From positions 8,081,650-8,145,649 of the forward strand of contig NW_002060945.1 of the NCBI RefSeq assembly GCF_000150275.1: a stretch of DNA of 64,000 nucleotides. Reading direction: 5' to 3'. The stretch's first letter is position 1, and every line of letters starts with the position of its first letter. The notes below the pieces were generated by a model. It had not been told where the DNA came from, ran no database searches, and saw only the letters and a program-made list of their open reading frames with translations. Made by a program: the position numbers and the translations under genes. Of this stretch, positions 26,320-39,233 are shown in pieces. This DNA comes from Trichoplax adhaerens (lineage: Eukaryota > Placozoa > Uniplacotomia > Trichoplacea > Trichoplacidae).

Positions 26320-28189
26320 TCAATTTAATATATTATACAGCATATTTTCTCTTTCCGAGCGCGTAAACAGCTCATGATTAATCATTACTTGTCTTAATTC
26401 TGGATTATTCATCTTGATAGATACAAGATGAGCGCGGATAGTTGGTAAATAAGGATCAACAAAATTCCGTAAATCATATTTCAAATGATCAATTAAACTA
26501 GTTAATTTACATCGTTTTCGAAAACAACATAAATGGAGATTTGCGACTACTTCAACCAAGTAGGATTTTTTACCTACAAATAATTCAAATGCAATAACTG
26601 TATCTCGAATTATTTTAATAATGTAGTATTCATCAAAGCGAAAATCAAAGGTAGAATTAAAGCAATATGGAATAGCTGCGTCTAACATGATTATCTTTAC
26701 ACGGACAGTATAATATAAAAAATAAATTATTTGCCACATGTGTTGAATTTCATAAAACTGCATAATATACATTTTACTATTTTTTTTCAAGAACTGCAAT
26801 TTATACGTATTACCTTTACTTTTTACCTTTTTACGATATATAGCTGTTTTAAGTGGATATAATTGCTTAAGAAATTTGTTATAAAATTGAATAAAAATTT
26901 TAAAGTGGCCCGTTAAGGGCATAATTCCAACCCTACACGTAGAATTACCAATATGATGATTGAAATTGATACTGTTCCGCCCAGTCAATATTACAACCGC
27001 AGCATTTATCGCATCATAATGATATCGATTACAACTAATGGTATATTGATGTAGATTATCTTGCAAATAGGATGCAGCATCGGTATTACTTTCAAATTGA
27101 GTTATTAACGCTTGCAATGTATATACAAAAAACTGAAGAGTATTTTCTTTCGTTGTATAGCCCAGATAATTTTTCCATGTACCAAAATTTGATATTATGC
27201 TCATGCTGCTTGGTATAGAACAAGGATTGATGATACTGTAGTGTTCGCTTGGAAGAAGAGATTCGTTAATGTCATGATCTTTAACATTATCTTGATTTAA
27301 ATCGTCGCTAATAGATTGTTTCAACTCAGAATTATGTCTGGTTTGATACAATTCGTTTAAACCTTGTTGAGAAAGATCTGTAGTCGATGGATTATTAACA
27401 ATATAATTATTTTGACAGATTGTTGAAGTTATTTTAGGCGGTAGATAACTTGCTGATATACTTGAGTTACAAGATATTAGATGATCTATTCCTTCCGTAC
27501 GACTTCTGCTACTAAATTTACTAATAATTGGGTCTTGATAATCTTGACCTTCTTTATTGGATTGAATCATTTCAACGTTGCCTTCAGATTTTTGCTTAAC
27601 TGGATTAAAGCCTAATGAGAAAGTTGTACAATCGGTGAATTTAAGATCCATAGGATTACTTTGAAGTCCTTTAAGAGAGTGCAATCAGTAATATAGCGGC
27701 TTACTGCACTTGTAAGATATAGGATGATTTATTCTCTTGATTCGATTCAATGTATTAATACCACGTTAACTATATTTCGAATCTTTTTTCCTTGCAATTT
27801 ATTATAATTAAGTCAAATAGTTTTGAATTGGATCTAGATGTAAAGTGTGATCAGTGTTGATCCTTTGCTTTTTCCTTTAACTTTACTTACTAATGTTCTT
27901 TCTTAACATAGAAAATCAGAGTTGATTTATCAACTTCTTGTATTAATTCGATGTTCAGGTTGTTCTTGCGGTAAGGTAATTTCCTGTTTAACAGATTATG
28001 CAAACTGTCGTCACTCACACATAAATATGTAAGATTATCCTCAGTCCGAAAGGTTTTACGTCCATATTTCAACTGATGACAAATCGATTTCATTTGATAG
28101 AAGTATTTAACTCTATATAAGTCAATGTTGCTATTTATATTATACATAATCGCTTCTAAAAATAGCTCATTTTTATTCCAGTGGTACAT
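26320..28189 (-). CDS. Unrecognised ~545-aa protein with a globin-like stretch
   Basis: Model of two exons: 27891-28189 (ATG at 28189, ending at a strong GTAAGT donor in phase 2) and 26320-27658 (one 445-codon open exon). I do not recognise a family with confidence. The N-terminal ~100 residues are mixed and tyrosine-rich, about 150 Ser/Asn/Gln-rich residues follow, then a hydrophobic helical half. Within that, about residues 255-320 resemble the E-F-G helices of a globin. FFVYTLQALITQFES is followed by YLQDNLHQY, whose His (about residue 303) sits where the proximal F8 His would be, then by RYHYDAINAAVVIL like the globin G helix. A possible H helix is FIQFYNKFLKQLY. A normal A-D half is not visible before it. 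The rest (ends NPELRQVMINHELF) matches nothing I know. The large second exon is unusual among its intron-rich neighbours. Confidence 0.55.
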
Positions 28190-29720
28190 TAAAGTAAGTA
28201 AGTCAACATTTACAAGTTAGTATGACGTCGTTGGTTTCCCAAATTAAGTAAGTTATCATAGTTTTGGATAGGATATCATGAATTAGCTAATTTAGTATTT
28301 CAATGATTATGTTAGTAACTACCGAAGATTATAATACGCTGACATGGGTTATTATTTTACTCGTACTTAGTTATGTGTCCTAACCGTATCCCATTATGGC
28401 CTTTCCATATATGCCTTACGATACCTTATTTAAGCTTCTATCGCAGTTCGACAGTACAAAAAATGATCATATTCTACCTCATCTATGCCACTACTGTATG
28501 CCCGATTTAATACCAAAATAGAAGCAATTTTTATTCATATTAGGATGCTAAGCAAATATATATACATCAATCTTAATATGGATCATTTATCGAAAGTAAG
28601 GATTCTAGATTTTGTTCTTGCACTCAGCGGTTGCGCTAGGAATTTGTTGATATCATTGCAGCATTTGCGAAAATATTTCTATGGCGTAAAAAACAGGCAT
28701 CTAAGGTTTACCATATTGAATTAAAAACAGACCGAGACAGTTAGCTTTATTAAATAAGTTATCAAATCCTTATATCATTGATTGATCACACGTTTTCAGC
28801 TATCTTAAACCCACAGGCTTAGTTAGGCCGATTTTAATCTTTTTGTCAATCATCTTCTTGAATTTTAGACTATATAGTGAAGATTAATATGGGCTTAATT
28901 TTATTGGCTGCCAAATATAGAGGTTAGGAACAACAGATTTCAATCGTATCGGTGAGAGAAACTATCAGAAAGGCAAATACAAATTGATGTAATAATCTAG
29001 CTTCTACAGTATATACCACGAGGTAATGTTGGAAACAGTAAAATGACTTGCTATTCGGTAAAAAAAATAACTTGATTGCCTAACTACAAGAAACTGACTT
29101 AAAACCTATTTTAATATCATAACGTTCTAATGATTATTAGCAAAGGCACAATTTTGATAGAGATCAAGCACGTATCGCTATTTCAATATTTCACTATAAA
29201 ATTTTAATTACTCTGACCATATCAGGCTTATTAATTAAAATGAGTGATTATAGAAAAGAGACCATTTCTGTCTAACCATATTGCCTATTTACCCCCTGAA
29301 ATGGCGGGTATATGCTTCCAGTAAAATCAGTATATGAATATAAATTAAGAACATATTGCAACTGCTACAGTGATAATTATTTGCTAGATTAAAATCTATT
29401 ATTGGCTAACGAAAGTTATCTACTACTTTAAGGGAGAAATATCCTTCAAGGTAGTTACTTCGAAGCGAAAATTTGTTGGTATTGAGGATAATTTCAGCCG
29501 GTAAATAGCCTTGATGTCGTCAAGCTATAAAATATAATTTAAATTGATGAACACATTTAATGAATGAGAGTATTTAATGTCAGTTAACAAGTATATGTAT
29601 GGTATGTAAACTATTTAAAAATGAAAATCAACCTTGAGATATCGTAAACATTTACATATGCATTGAAGTATCTATATACTAAACATGCAAATCGTCGCTC
29701 TAGTCAGATATAAGTTACTT
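28190..29720. other. Intergenic region between two orphan genes
   Basis: 1.5 kb with no convincing gene. A 79-codon plus-strand frame at 28485-28724 has no recognisable motif and no splice support. It should hold the promoter of the 545-aa orphan and the 3' end of the cupin-like gene. Confidence 0.45.
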
Positions 29721-30839
29721 TTAGACAATTATGACCTTTTCAGTCAAAACGCCAGTTTTTGATTCGGCAGCTAAAATAAAACTTGATTCTCCTTTACCGG
29801 AGATGCTATGCCATAATTTACCAAGATCTGGTTGTTGGTTGGACTGCAATTTTTTAAAATCAACATAACAACCACTAACAATAGCTTTAACGTTATGTTT
29901 TATCATTGGTCGCTGATCTATATCCACAGCCTCTAGACTACTGAACGAAGTACTTCCTCGAAAGCAAAATGGAGAATTGGAATTGAACTCTTCGATATTT
30001 GACATGACTTCCTTGAAAGTATCGCTACTTTCACGTTGTGATGTCTTCATTTGCGCTGTAAAAGCTGATTAAAAGTCGATGAAATCTTAGATAATAAGTC
30101 TTTAAAACAATTATAATATATAATTGCATTATTCCGGTATTTATAATTATATCAAGGGATATTGTTGAATTGGAATTAAAAATAAATGGTATTTATATAT
30201 TACAGGCTACTAATAATTTAGCATACTCCTTTTAGATTGGCTTGATAGGAATGCAATCATAGAAGGCATCAATTTATCATTTGTAACAATCCCGTCGGCG
30301 ACATGTGCAACATTTCTTTGTTGGATGGACATCGTATACCCTTTTAAAAATTTATTAAGTGATGCGATGCCGAATAAATATCCAGTTTTGTTCAAGTTAG
30401 ATGCATTGCCGTCGGTAAAATAGAGAGTAGCATGATGATGCTTGGAGTGCATTTTAAACGCGATAGATTTTTGTTGAACCTAGTGATAGATAATAGGATG
30501 ATGCTTAAATACGATTTTAATGATTCCATTTTGTTAATTAATTCTAAATTGGTCCATTAGGCTACAAAAATCAGGCGGGAATATATCGTAAGTTAGCTAA
30601 AAACTGTCGCTAGCAGCTACAAACAACGAATAAGAGTTCTGATCGCAGTAGTAACATTTGACGATTACCTGTTGGCAAATTTCATTATTTGATGGAGAAT
30701 ATTTAAGTAATTGAGTAGTAGTATTTGCCGTAATCATGTAGGTACTGCCCTGAGGAATAAATAAAGTAGCTCCTGAATCTAATCGCGCTGCTTGGCCATT
30801 AATTTCAGCATAAATGTTGCCTTTTAGAATGTTAACCAT
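29721..30839 (-). CDS. Unrecognised protein with an N-terminal cupin-like domain
   Basis: Three exons with agreeing phases: 30669-30839, 30227-30479 and 29721-30055, 252 aa if the ATG at 30839 is the start. Residues 1-50 look like a cupin beta-barrel: ILKGNIYAEINGQAARL, DSGATLFIPQGSTYMI. The G-x-x-x-x-I/V-P-x-G-x-x-Y turn is like that of the Mif2/CENP-C dimerisation cupin and many small cupins. The metal-binding His/Glu set of enzymatic cupins is absent, which points to a structural cupin. The remaining 200 residues (a His-rich KHHHATLYFTDGN, then FLKGYTMSIQQRNVAHVADG) match nothing I know. An acceptor just before the ATG (30848-30849) suggests that upstream exons may exist, though only 360 bp separate it from the oxidase 3' end. 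It could be a fragment of a larger kinetochore-type protein or a lineage-specific gene. Confidence 0.45.
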
Positions 30840-31201
30840 GACTGAAAACCTATAAAAACGTTATAAGCATTTGTTACAACTTAAATGTAATCATTCGAAC
30901 GTGATAAGCAAAGCACGCTATTTACCTCCTTTTGCTTAAAAAAAACAATTATAGATTAAAAAAAATCATCAATTTTAATATTTTAGACAAACATCAAAGA
31001 TTGCATGATATTGATATCAATTTCACTCCATTTTGTCTATAAAAATCGACATAAGTAACTGATGTTGTCGTATCATGTAGGTAAACGAGCGAAAGTACGA
31101 TATACAATCAACTATATATTTACAGCACAATTAAAATAACGGTAATTAAGATTTGATATTAAATCAGAAATTATTATGATTTGGTTTAGAATAGCAAATT
31201 A
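30840..31201. other. Short spacer, oxidase 3' end to cupin-like gene
   Basis: About 360 bp between two minus-strand genes, AT-rich with poly-T/A runs. It might contain an undetected first exon of the cupin-like gene. Nothing definite is visible. Confidence 0.4.
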
Positions 31202-34200
31202 TTAATGCTGTTGCACGTCCCAGAAATATTGATCATGATACTGCGGGCTATATCGCAGATCGCAGGTACGATAAAGTTGATTGTAGTCATATAAAAATTC
31301 GCCAAACTTACTAGAATGAAGCACTGGTACTGAAACTAATGCAAACGTAGGTACGTAATTAGAGAAAATATTCAGTCAGCAGTTGTGTTACAAAGCAAAT
31401 GAGGCTGGTAAAATGTAAAATTTTTAAGTTTAAAGGAATGAGGTAGAGGTGCTATTGATAACGTGGGATGTTAGCAAATCGTGTAAGGACTGCCTACTAA
31501 AGTATAATTAGATAACTGTTGGCATTAAATCTGCGTTTGATAGTCTTTACTTTCGCAATACTGCATAAAAATATAAACGAGATTGTTAGCTTGAAGTATA
31601 CCCCACGAATATCTCCTGATATGTAGTTTAGATTGTCAGAAAAGAAATATAAATATCTTAAAAGGAAAAATTTTACGTTTATGATTATAGCTATAATTTA
31701 AGTGAGCAGAAACTACTAGTAATAAAACTTTCGGTAATTTCTGTAATATACCATATTGACTAAACTCACCAGTATAGCACAAAACATATTATCATATAAT
31801 ACGTAGGTCAATATTATACTTGTGTAAGAGGAAGACAAGTGTTCTAGCAAGACTATTACGAGAGTAACAAATCGTATCTTACCTTGTATTTTCACCGTAT
31901 TCTCTTGCTTTAACAGCCATCGACTGATGAATAGACATTACATCTTCTTTACATAATATCTTCTGTTCAATTCCTTTCGATGGTTTTAGTTGGATATAAT
32001 CTCGTTTTTTGTCTGGATAATATTCCTTCCTTGATACAGGATCAGCCGCTTTAGAATCGACGCTTGATGCTTGATAAATTTGGATTACTGCACGAAGTGC
32101 CGACTGTATAGCTCCTTGAATCCAAAAATGGGTAAACGAAGTATGTTCACCGGCAAAGAAGCAGCGTCTTTCTCCTAAAAATTCAGTATACTATTTCATT
32201 AGCTAAAATGGCAGATTCAGTGCTTGCTTAGTTTCTACTTATTTGATAAATAGTAGACGGTATCCAATTCATAAACTTCGTGCCAATTAGGTGAATTTTT
32301 GTAGATATACTCACGACTATAGCTGTTTCTGAATAACAGTTCACGTTGCTGAGGATAAAAGTAAGAAACCGCAGCTCCGGTATAAGGTTGGTTCTTCCAT
32401 ACTTGTGATGTTCCAGTTTCAAAAAGATCATAGGCTTGATCGCCATGCATTTTAGCTACATATTCTAGTGCGCGACGTAATCTACAATTTTCATCCAAAG
32501 ATCCCCAACGATCTGCTTCTGCTTCCCAGGTGTATGCTGCTAAAAGTACCGCTATATACATAATAAAATTCATACTGATTAGTCTCAGACTAGGATGATC
32601 GTTTAAAACGAAGTTTATTAAGAAAATGATGCATACTCTATGTATGTCATAAACTTCACTTTTTATGGATGTAGATGAAATGGTTTAACTCGGGAACATG
32701 CAAATAAGGGATTTCTGCAAGTTTGATTAAAATATTAATTTATAGAAGTTACTATTACAAACCTCTTTGGTCATATTTTACACTTCCAGTCGGATAATAA
32801 ATCGCTCGTAAAGGAAGATCTGTTGTTGAGCCACCTCCATTAATGATGCCGGTTTGATTGAATTCAGCTGCAACCTAAATAGTAACATTAAAAATGATAG
32901 GTAAAGAGCTAAATCTTCATATTTCCTACGAACAACTTTATAAACGCTTAGGACCTAAATTTGCAAATGTATTATAAGAAACTGAGAAAGATTTGTAGAA
33001 ACTAACCAAAGGATTTGGCTTAACCCAGAACGCTTTACGAAATTGTAGTAAAATTTTTGTTGCACTGATGTAATGAAACTCTCGGATAGATTGCCTTTTG
33101 GCCGGAGAAAATGGAGGATCAGTAAGAACATCTCGTAAGACGGTGAAGGGCAATGTAATCAAGACAAAATCGAAGGTGAGTTTCTTTTTATAGGAGTTTT
33201 GAACGGTATATTCGACGGTAGCTAGACTGTCTGATTGCTTAATGCTACGAACCAGTGCGCCAAATATTAAGTTGTCTTTTAAATCTAAATTTAATTAAGA
33301 TATCACAGAGAGTGCTCCTTTAGTTAAAATTTGCAACCTACATAGAATTATTAAATTATAATTGCCATTGTAAAATACCCTTATACGCGCACAAAGAAAG
33401 GACGATCGAGTGATAACTAAGTCATTTTATCCCATGACAGAATTACATACGGTAATTGATTAGTTATATTCATAAGTTCAGATAAACTGAACTTTATTTA
33501 CAGCCTAAATTGAATCACTTAAGATTGAGACTCATTTGCATCAGCTAAATTATATGATTTATAGTTTAGATTTCATAAGTTCTTGTAACCTAAAGTTTAA
33601 CAGCCTAATTTGAAGAACTTAAAATTCAAATTCATCGGAATCAGCTAAATCAAAAACTTATTGTCTAGATTACATAAGTTCATATAACCTGAACTTTAAC
33701 TGTCTAATTTGAATTATTTAAAATTTAGACTTATTTATATCAGCTAAATTATATAATTTGTTGTTTAGATTACATGCATTCATATAACACAGTGGTGCAA
33801 TATACTTTACCAATCGAGTAGTAGTTAGATAAAATTTAGGCTCGCTTAAGTTAGCTATCAAATTTATCATATGGCTATGAATGCATAATGTTCAAACTTT
33901 TGCTATTATAGCATAATAAGCACCCCTATCTTTCTAATTCTTTTACCAATAGATTTTCAATATGTTAAATGAAAAAATACTTACGTTTATAGAATGCAGA
34001 TGGTAGAGCATCAGTACCGTTCATTACTTGATGTAAGTGGCTTCTAGGTAATCCACGATAAAGATTGTCGGAATCATTCTTTGGATATGAATAATAGGCA
34101 TTATCGCTCCAAAATTGCCCAACATAATCCTAATATCAATAGCATAATAAAGCTTAAAATTTAGAAAATTATTTCTATTAATTTTGAAATGATATAAACG

Positions 34201-37200
34201 CATTCATATCTCAAAATAGGTCAAACTGTAATGCACTGTAGATATTTTGTAGCAACAATGATCACCAATCAATGGTCTAATTAGGTAGATGAAAACTCTC
34301 CCTCTGTAAATTTCTCACGTTTATACTTTCTTTTATATCGTATCATATATATTAAAAAGTGAACATTGGTTTATTGTTAAGGCACCTTAAAATACTCGAT
34401 AAAACCAATATCCAAAAAGTTTTCTTGATTAATAACCACGGATAGGAAAGTAATATAATTTTTTGACCACATCAAGGATTCCAAAAATGTTCTGGTTGAG
34501 TATTGGTCATATTTCTGCATCATATGTTCCCATCCTATTTGCACATGTCAAAATGTGTTAATTCGATTAATTATGATAGCAGTGAGTTAATGTTAGTAAT
34601 CATCAATGTAAATCGTATATCTAGCATCAAGTGTGAATCAAACAACATTACCGCATAATTCTAATTCTTTGATTTGCGATTTCATCGCATCTTCAAATCG
34701 TTTAACAGGCCATATGCATTCTTTTGATTCGACGTTAAAATCAGCACATAGCTTCATGACAACATCGTGCCGGTAATCTAAATATCCATTAAATAACGAT
34801 GGATTGTTAGAAGGCTTCTGATCCTTGATGATATTATGTTAAAATATAGCATAATATAGTTATTTCTGCTAAAGTTGTGTGTTCATCAAAGTAATTTGAT
34901 TTATTGCACAATTGACTGTTTTCCAATAGTGGATTAGTCAAATGTTGCATGTAGTTCATACTGTATAAATTGAATAAACGGCTTATACTTAACTAGTAAT
35001 CACTTAATAAAGTATTGGGATGGGACTTCTTTAGAAGTTGTATTATATTTAATTAACCTAGAATTTGAATAGCTGTACTTTACGGTTTATTAAGGGCAAG
35101 GACAAACTCATGATGGACATACAAAATTTTGATACTATAGACGGAGCCAATTATACGTGCCACAGGATACTTGTTGTCTACATTTTATACGCTTTCATTT
35201 CTTATGCTAATTTTTCTAGTTACCTTTGGTTTTCCAATTAAAAATCTTTTTTGGATAGGGCCTGCTTCTACCATCTTTACTGGTAAAGTAGTATAAAGAT
35301 TCAGGTCCGGCTGTTGTAAAGCTGTTCCAACTCAAACCCATTTCTTGCAAATAAGCAAAAGTAAGGTAATGAGATGGAGGGAAACGCATTGGTCCTGCTT
35401 CGCCGTGTAAATGATCCTGATTGTGCATGGAAAGGATGTTTTAAAAAAATTTTATTTAAAAATAAATTCTTCCTCTACTTATTCGGTAATTAATCGTACA
35501 TACTATTAATAATAAATAGACTTGGTAAGATTTTTATAATAGTCGAAAGAGATTATGAGGTTACAAAACGAAATAACACATGAGAAAAGAAATGAAATGT
35601 GCCAAACATATTTCGAATTGAATTTGTTCCAAGAGATTCATTATATAGCAAAGCTTTCGATAAGAGTTGCTACAATTTTTAATATTTTCTATTTTAAAGT
35701 GTTAAAATAATGATAGACTTACCGAGAAAATTTCACTTCGGAATGTTTTGGCTCTGCCTCCGATTCTTTGTGTGGCTTCTAGAATAGCTATGTCGTAGCC
35801 AAGGCGTTTTAATTCATATCCAGCAACCTACGGAATAATATGACAGGCAATGATCATACTATCACAATTAGCAATATTTGAATACATATGAGTAGTTGTA
35901 ATTATCTAATGTCAAGATTTAAGGAGATAACAGAATTTTAATATCAGCTAAGGTATTTCCAAGGCTAATTTGGCTTTTATTTTATTTATGCTCTATAGGT
36001 TAGGACTGAACACTTACCAAGCCCGACATACCAGCTCCAACGATTCCGATTCTGACTTTTCTTGTCACTTTCTTCATATTGCTTTTATTTCTGACAATTC
36101 TTAGTAGACATTCTCGAAATCGACTATCTTCGGTATGGGATTCCTTAACGAAGGTGTTGAATTTCTTGGTAGAGCCTTTACATTGTTCTTTAGTGAACCT
36201 ATTTATTGAGAAAGATATGGCTATAGTGCAAATGTAGTAACTGCTTAAAGATAATTAATTGGAGCTAAGGTATTGTCATATTTTTGCTTCTTTAGATTGC
36301 TTTGATACTTCCATGTTGTTATAATAATTATAAATGGTTTAGATATCGCTAATCATTTTATACTGTTCTTTAGAAGTTTAGAACTTATCGCAGAAATGAG
36401 TTGGAGCAAAGCAATATTTTAACGCCATTAGTCGTTGTATGCTACACCCTTACTGGTATTTATCATAGCCTTCCCAATGCTTGCCAGGCGGAGAGTTTTC
36501 GACGTTATATAATACTGGTTCAGGTCCAGCAAGGTAATCTGCATCAACATTGCTGTAATAATTTAAGATAGCACTACAGTTATAATCATTTCCACCATTA
36601 CAGTACCTGCTAATTTATTTTTAATAGTGACGAAATTATTAAGTCCAATTTGCTTTGTATAAAATCTTTCAAAATTGTCAAATTATGAATATATTCAGTA
36701 TCAACAATAAACTACAAATCGATATTACCAAGATTGAAATTTGATATTATTACATTAGAAAACATGTGACGAGTTCAAAATGCCAAAGATAATTTTCAAA
36801 GATAGAAAGAGCTTTACTTACTCGAAATCGCATTGTTTTTGTTCTGAATTATTTTCCGCAGTAGCATAAACTGCAATCTGTAAGTAGAATATCTATCTTA
36901 GCCATTGACTCCATTATCCAATGTAAAGACTCCTTTCAATAGTAAGTAGAATTTGGCATAGACCATGTTTATTCAAAATGAATAATCATTTGAGCTTGAC
37001 TATTCGTTCTTTAAGGGTAGTTAATTCATCTTGTATGCCCCCCTCTACATTACTAAAAGAAAATCAAAACTAGAAGACTAACTCTATTATGATTACCGAT
37101 ATTCAAAGTAAAAGTAATACTGCAAAGATCTTGTTAATACACTAGCATAGGCCGAGCATGATGAAAATATATAAATTGACGTGCTGTTATGGTTGTACCT

Positions 37201-39233
37201 ATGTCCTGATCAACTCATTTCTCAAAAGAGCAAATGCTTACTACGTGCTTTTAGCTATTGCTTTAGCTAGCTTTTGCACAGCATTTGCGATAATTGTTGA
37301 AATAGCTACTGTAAAGTATAATGTATGGCACGTGCTTTGACATTTTAAGACGGCAGTCATTTTTTTAAAAAACCCAACTAGACACTTTTAAGGCCTCAGC
37401 TATCAATACCATGTTGCAAAATACAAGTAATGATCACATTTTTAGTCGATACCGTACGATTATTGGCATAAAAGTCCTTGAACTGAAGCAATTGATCGTC
37501 TTAAATTAGTCCTTTTTAAATGTTCAATTCTTGTAACATTATAGATAAGTTCAAATATTGAGAGCCGTATATAAATGGTGAAATTAAGGTATCGGCCGTT
37601 TATATTACACTAGCCGTTACAGTATCTAGTTCCAATATTCAACAATCATATTATGGCCAATCTTAAGGAATGTCCGGTCAATCCTAGATATTCCAAGGCA
37701 GTAACCATGTGTCTGTTCTAGACATTGCTATTTGCGTTGTCTTACAACGAACAGCACAAGAGGATTAATTTCGTAGAAAGAAAAAACATGTTTATTGTGA
37801 GATTAAAATTGAAATCTCGCGCGTAGATATAAATGTTGCCGTCAGTCCAAAGATTGACCTACTATTCCTATGGAATTACTTGTACATTCCTTGGGATTGT
37901 TTAATTGTAAGAATTGACAAAAATAATTCAAATGTTCGCTGATCAAGATCAATATTTAAGGTTTAAATTACTGTAATATTTAATTAAATTAATCGCCTAT
38001 TCTGTCGAAATACAAATGTTTTACACTATCGAGGTAAAGTACATTCGCTTTATAGTAGGCTAATTTTTAATGTCACTAGGACGAAAGGTCTACAATATCC
38101 TCTATTCATTTATTGACTTTTAATGGACAACACTAAACTTTAGAATAATTTACCTATCAATTCATCGGTTAATACTCAAATTTATAGTATTTTAGAAATA
38201 GCAATAAACGCTCGATTTGCAGAAAGTAGGATAGACAGAAAACCCTTAGAGAAGCCTAAAATCTTAGCAGAATAAACAGCTATTTCGGTACTACCTCGTA
38301 GTACCATAATTAGCTCTTTAATTAAGTTTCAAGGGATTTCATGTAAATTTGACTAAAATTGCGCCCAAATAGATCCTTAAAACCTTGTGCAATTAAGATT
38401 GAATGTTTTTTATTTAATTTTTACTGCAGTATTGAGTTACTTTATCCTTTATCAAATTTCTAATATTAACCCATCAGTGATCAATATACGATCGATTCAA
38501 ACAGTAAACAAGTCACGTACTAAAATGGTTTAACCTTAACAGGAAGTTAAAATCATTTTATTACATGCTTTCTAGTATAAATAACGTACGATGTGACCCA
38601 ATTATTTCGAAAGTTATTAGTGATTCTATTGTGCTATTTCCTCGGATTTTTATTAAGGAATAGGTTACCAAATAACACTGACTTAGAGCAAAACATCGGA
38701 TCGATTCATTTTGTAGCGCCTTAGTTGACGATCATTTAAGATGAGGAATATGCCATGAAAGATTAATTTGATATCGTATAATCATTAAAAATTAAAATCG
38801 GGGTGCGAAGAAATAAACAAGAAAGAGTTAAGCCCTATATATTCAATTGAGAACTACCGCACAGAGTTGACAGGAAATTATCCAATTAGTTTATAAGCCG
38901 TATGGCGCTAATATCATATTATAACCAAGTGGATTTTGAATTTATATTATTATTAATTAATACCCACTTAAATCTTGGCTAATAAAGATAGACGTGCTTT
39001 TACTGATACACAGTAGCTCAGGCACTAACTTTAATGATTTGCAGTTTATGTGTAATATAGCCAATTTTGAAGGTCTGAATTATATTGGTTTGATCTTTCT
39101 ATTGTACTGTATATCCAAAACTACAGTAATCAAGCATATTTCGATGTATTTGTAAAGCTTTATTTTATTGTATAACGATATGTAGCTTACTTACCACAAC
39201 AACCAGCAAGAATAGGATAGTCTTAGTTGACAT
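31202..39233 (-). CDS. Secreted L-amino-acid-oxidase-type flavin amine oxidase
   Basis: Minus-strand exons: 39195-39233, 36822-36877, 36454-36552, 36018-36198, 35723-35827, 35224-35416, 34652-34823, 34437-34534, 33985-34129, 33007-33284, 32763-32874, 32315-32551, 31883-32174, 31202-31310. The family deaminates L-amino acids with FAD, releasing a keto acid, ammonia and hydrogen peroxide. A signal peptide spans the first intron (MSTKTILFLLVVV, then IAVYATA). The FAD Rossmann motif VGAGMSGL (118-125) is followed by ILEATQRIGGRAKT, HLHGEAGPMRFP, LITLPFTVL, GGGSTTDLPLRAIYYP, YTWEAEADRW, and the FAD-binding end CFFAGEHTSFTHFWIQGAIQ. These are LAAO hallmarks. All phases agree except between exons 6 (phase 1 out) and 7 (phase 0 in), where a small exon may be missed in 34824-35223. 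About 40 residues precede the FAD domain (65-105), including a TKEQCKGSTKKF segment. The first intron is 2.3 kb. Confidence 0.88.
33471..33790. repeat. About 100-bp tandem repeat, 3.2 copies, in an oxidase intron
   Basis: Units begin at 33471, 33574, 33673 and 33774 (partial), each starting CATAAGTTC or a variant (CATGCATTC in the last). Shared landmarks are AGCCTAA-TTGAA near the first third and ATCAGCTAAAT two thirds along. Copies are diverged by substitutions, so the array is not recent. It lies in the intron between the exons at 33985-34129 and 33007-33284. Confidence 0.85.

Noticed and set aside
26320-27684. Long open frame as a transposase or retroelement
   Set aside because: No DDE, reverse transcriptase, integrase or zinc-knuckle motif is visible, and there are no terminal repeats around it.
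28485-28724. 79-codon open frame as a small gene
   Set aside because: No motif, no splice sites in frame and no sign of a promoter; length is expected by chance in this much AT-rich DNA.
37158-37340. 60-codon hydrophobic open frame nested in the oxidase first intron
   Set aside because: It has a membrane-like segment but no other support; AT-rich introns often give such frames.
31202-39233. Oxidase as a venom component
   Set aside because: The family includes venom enzymes, but most members are digestive, defensive or immune proteins; nothing in the sequence points to venom.
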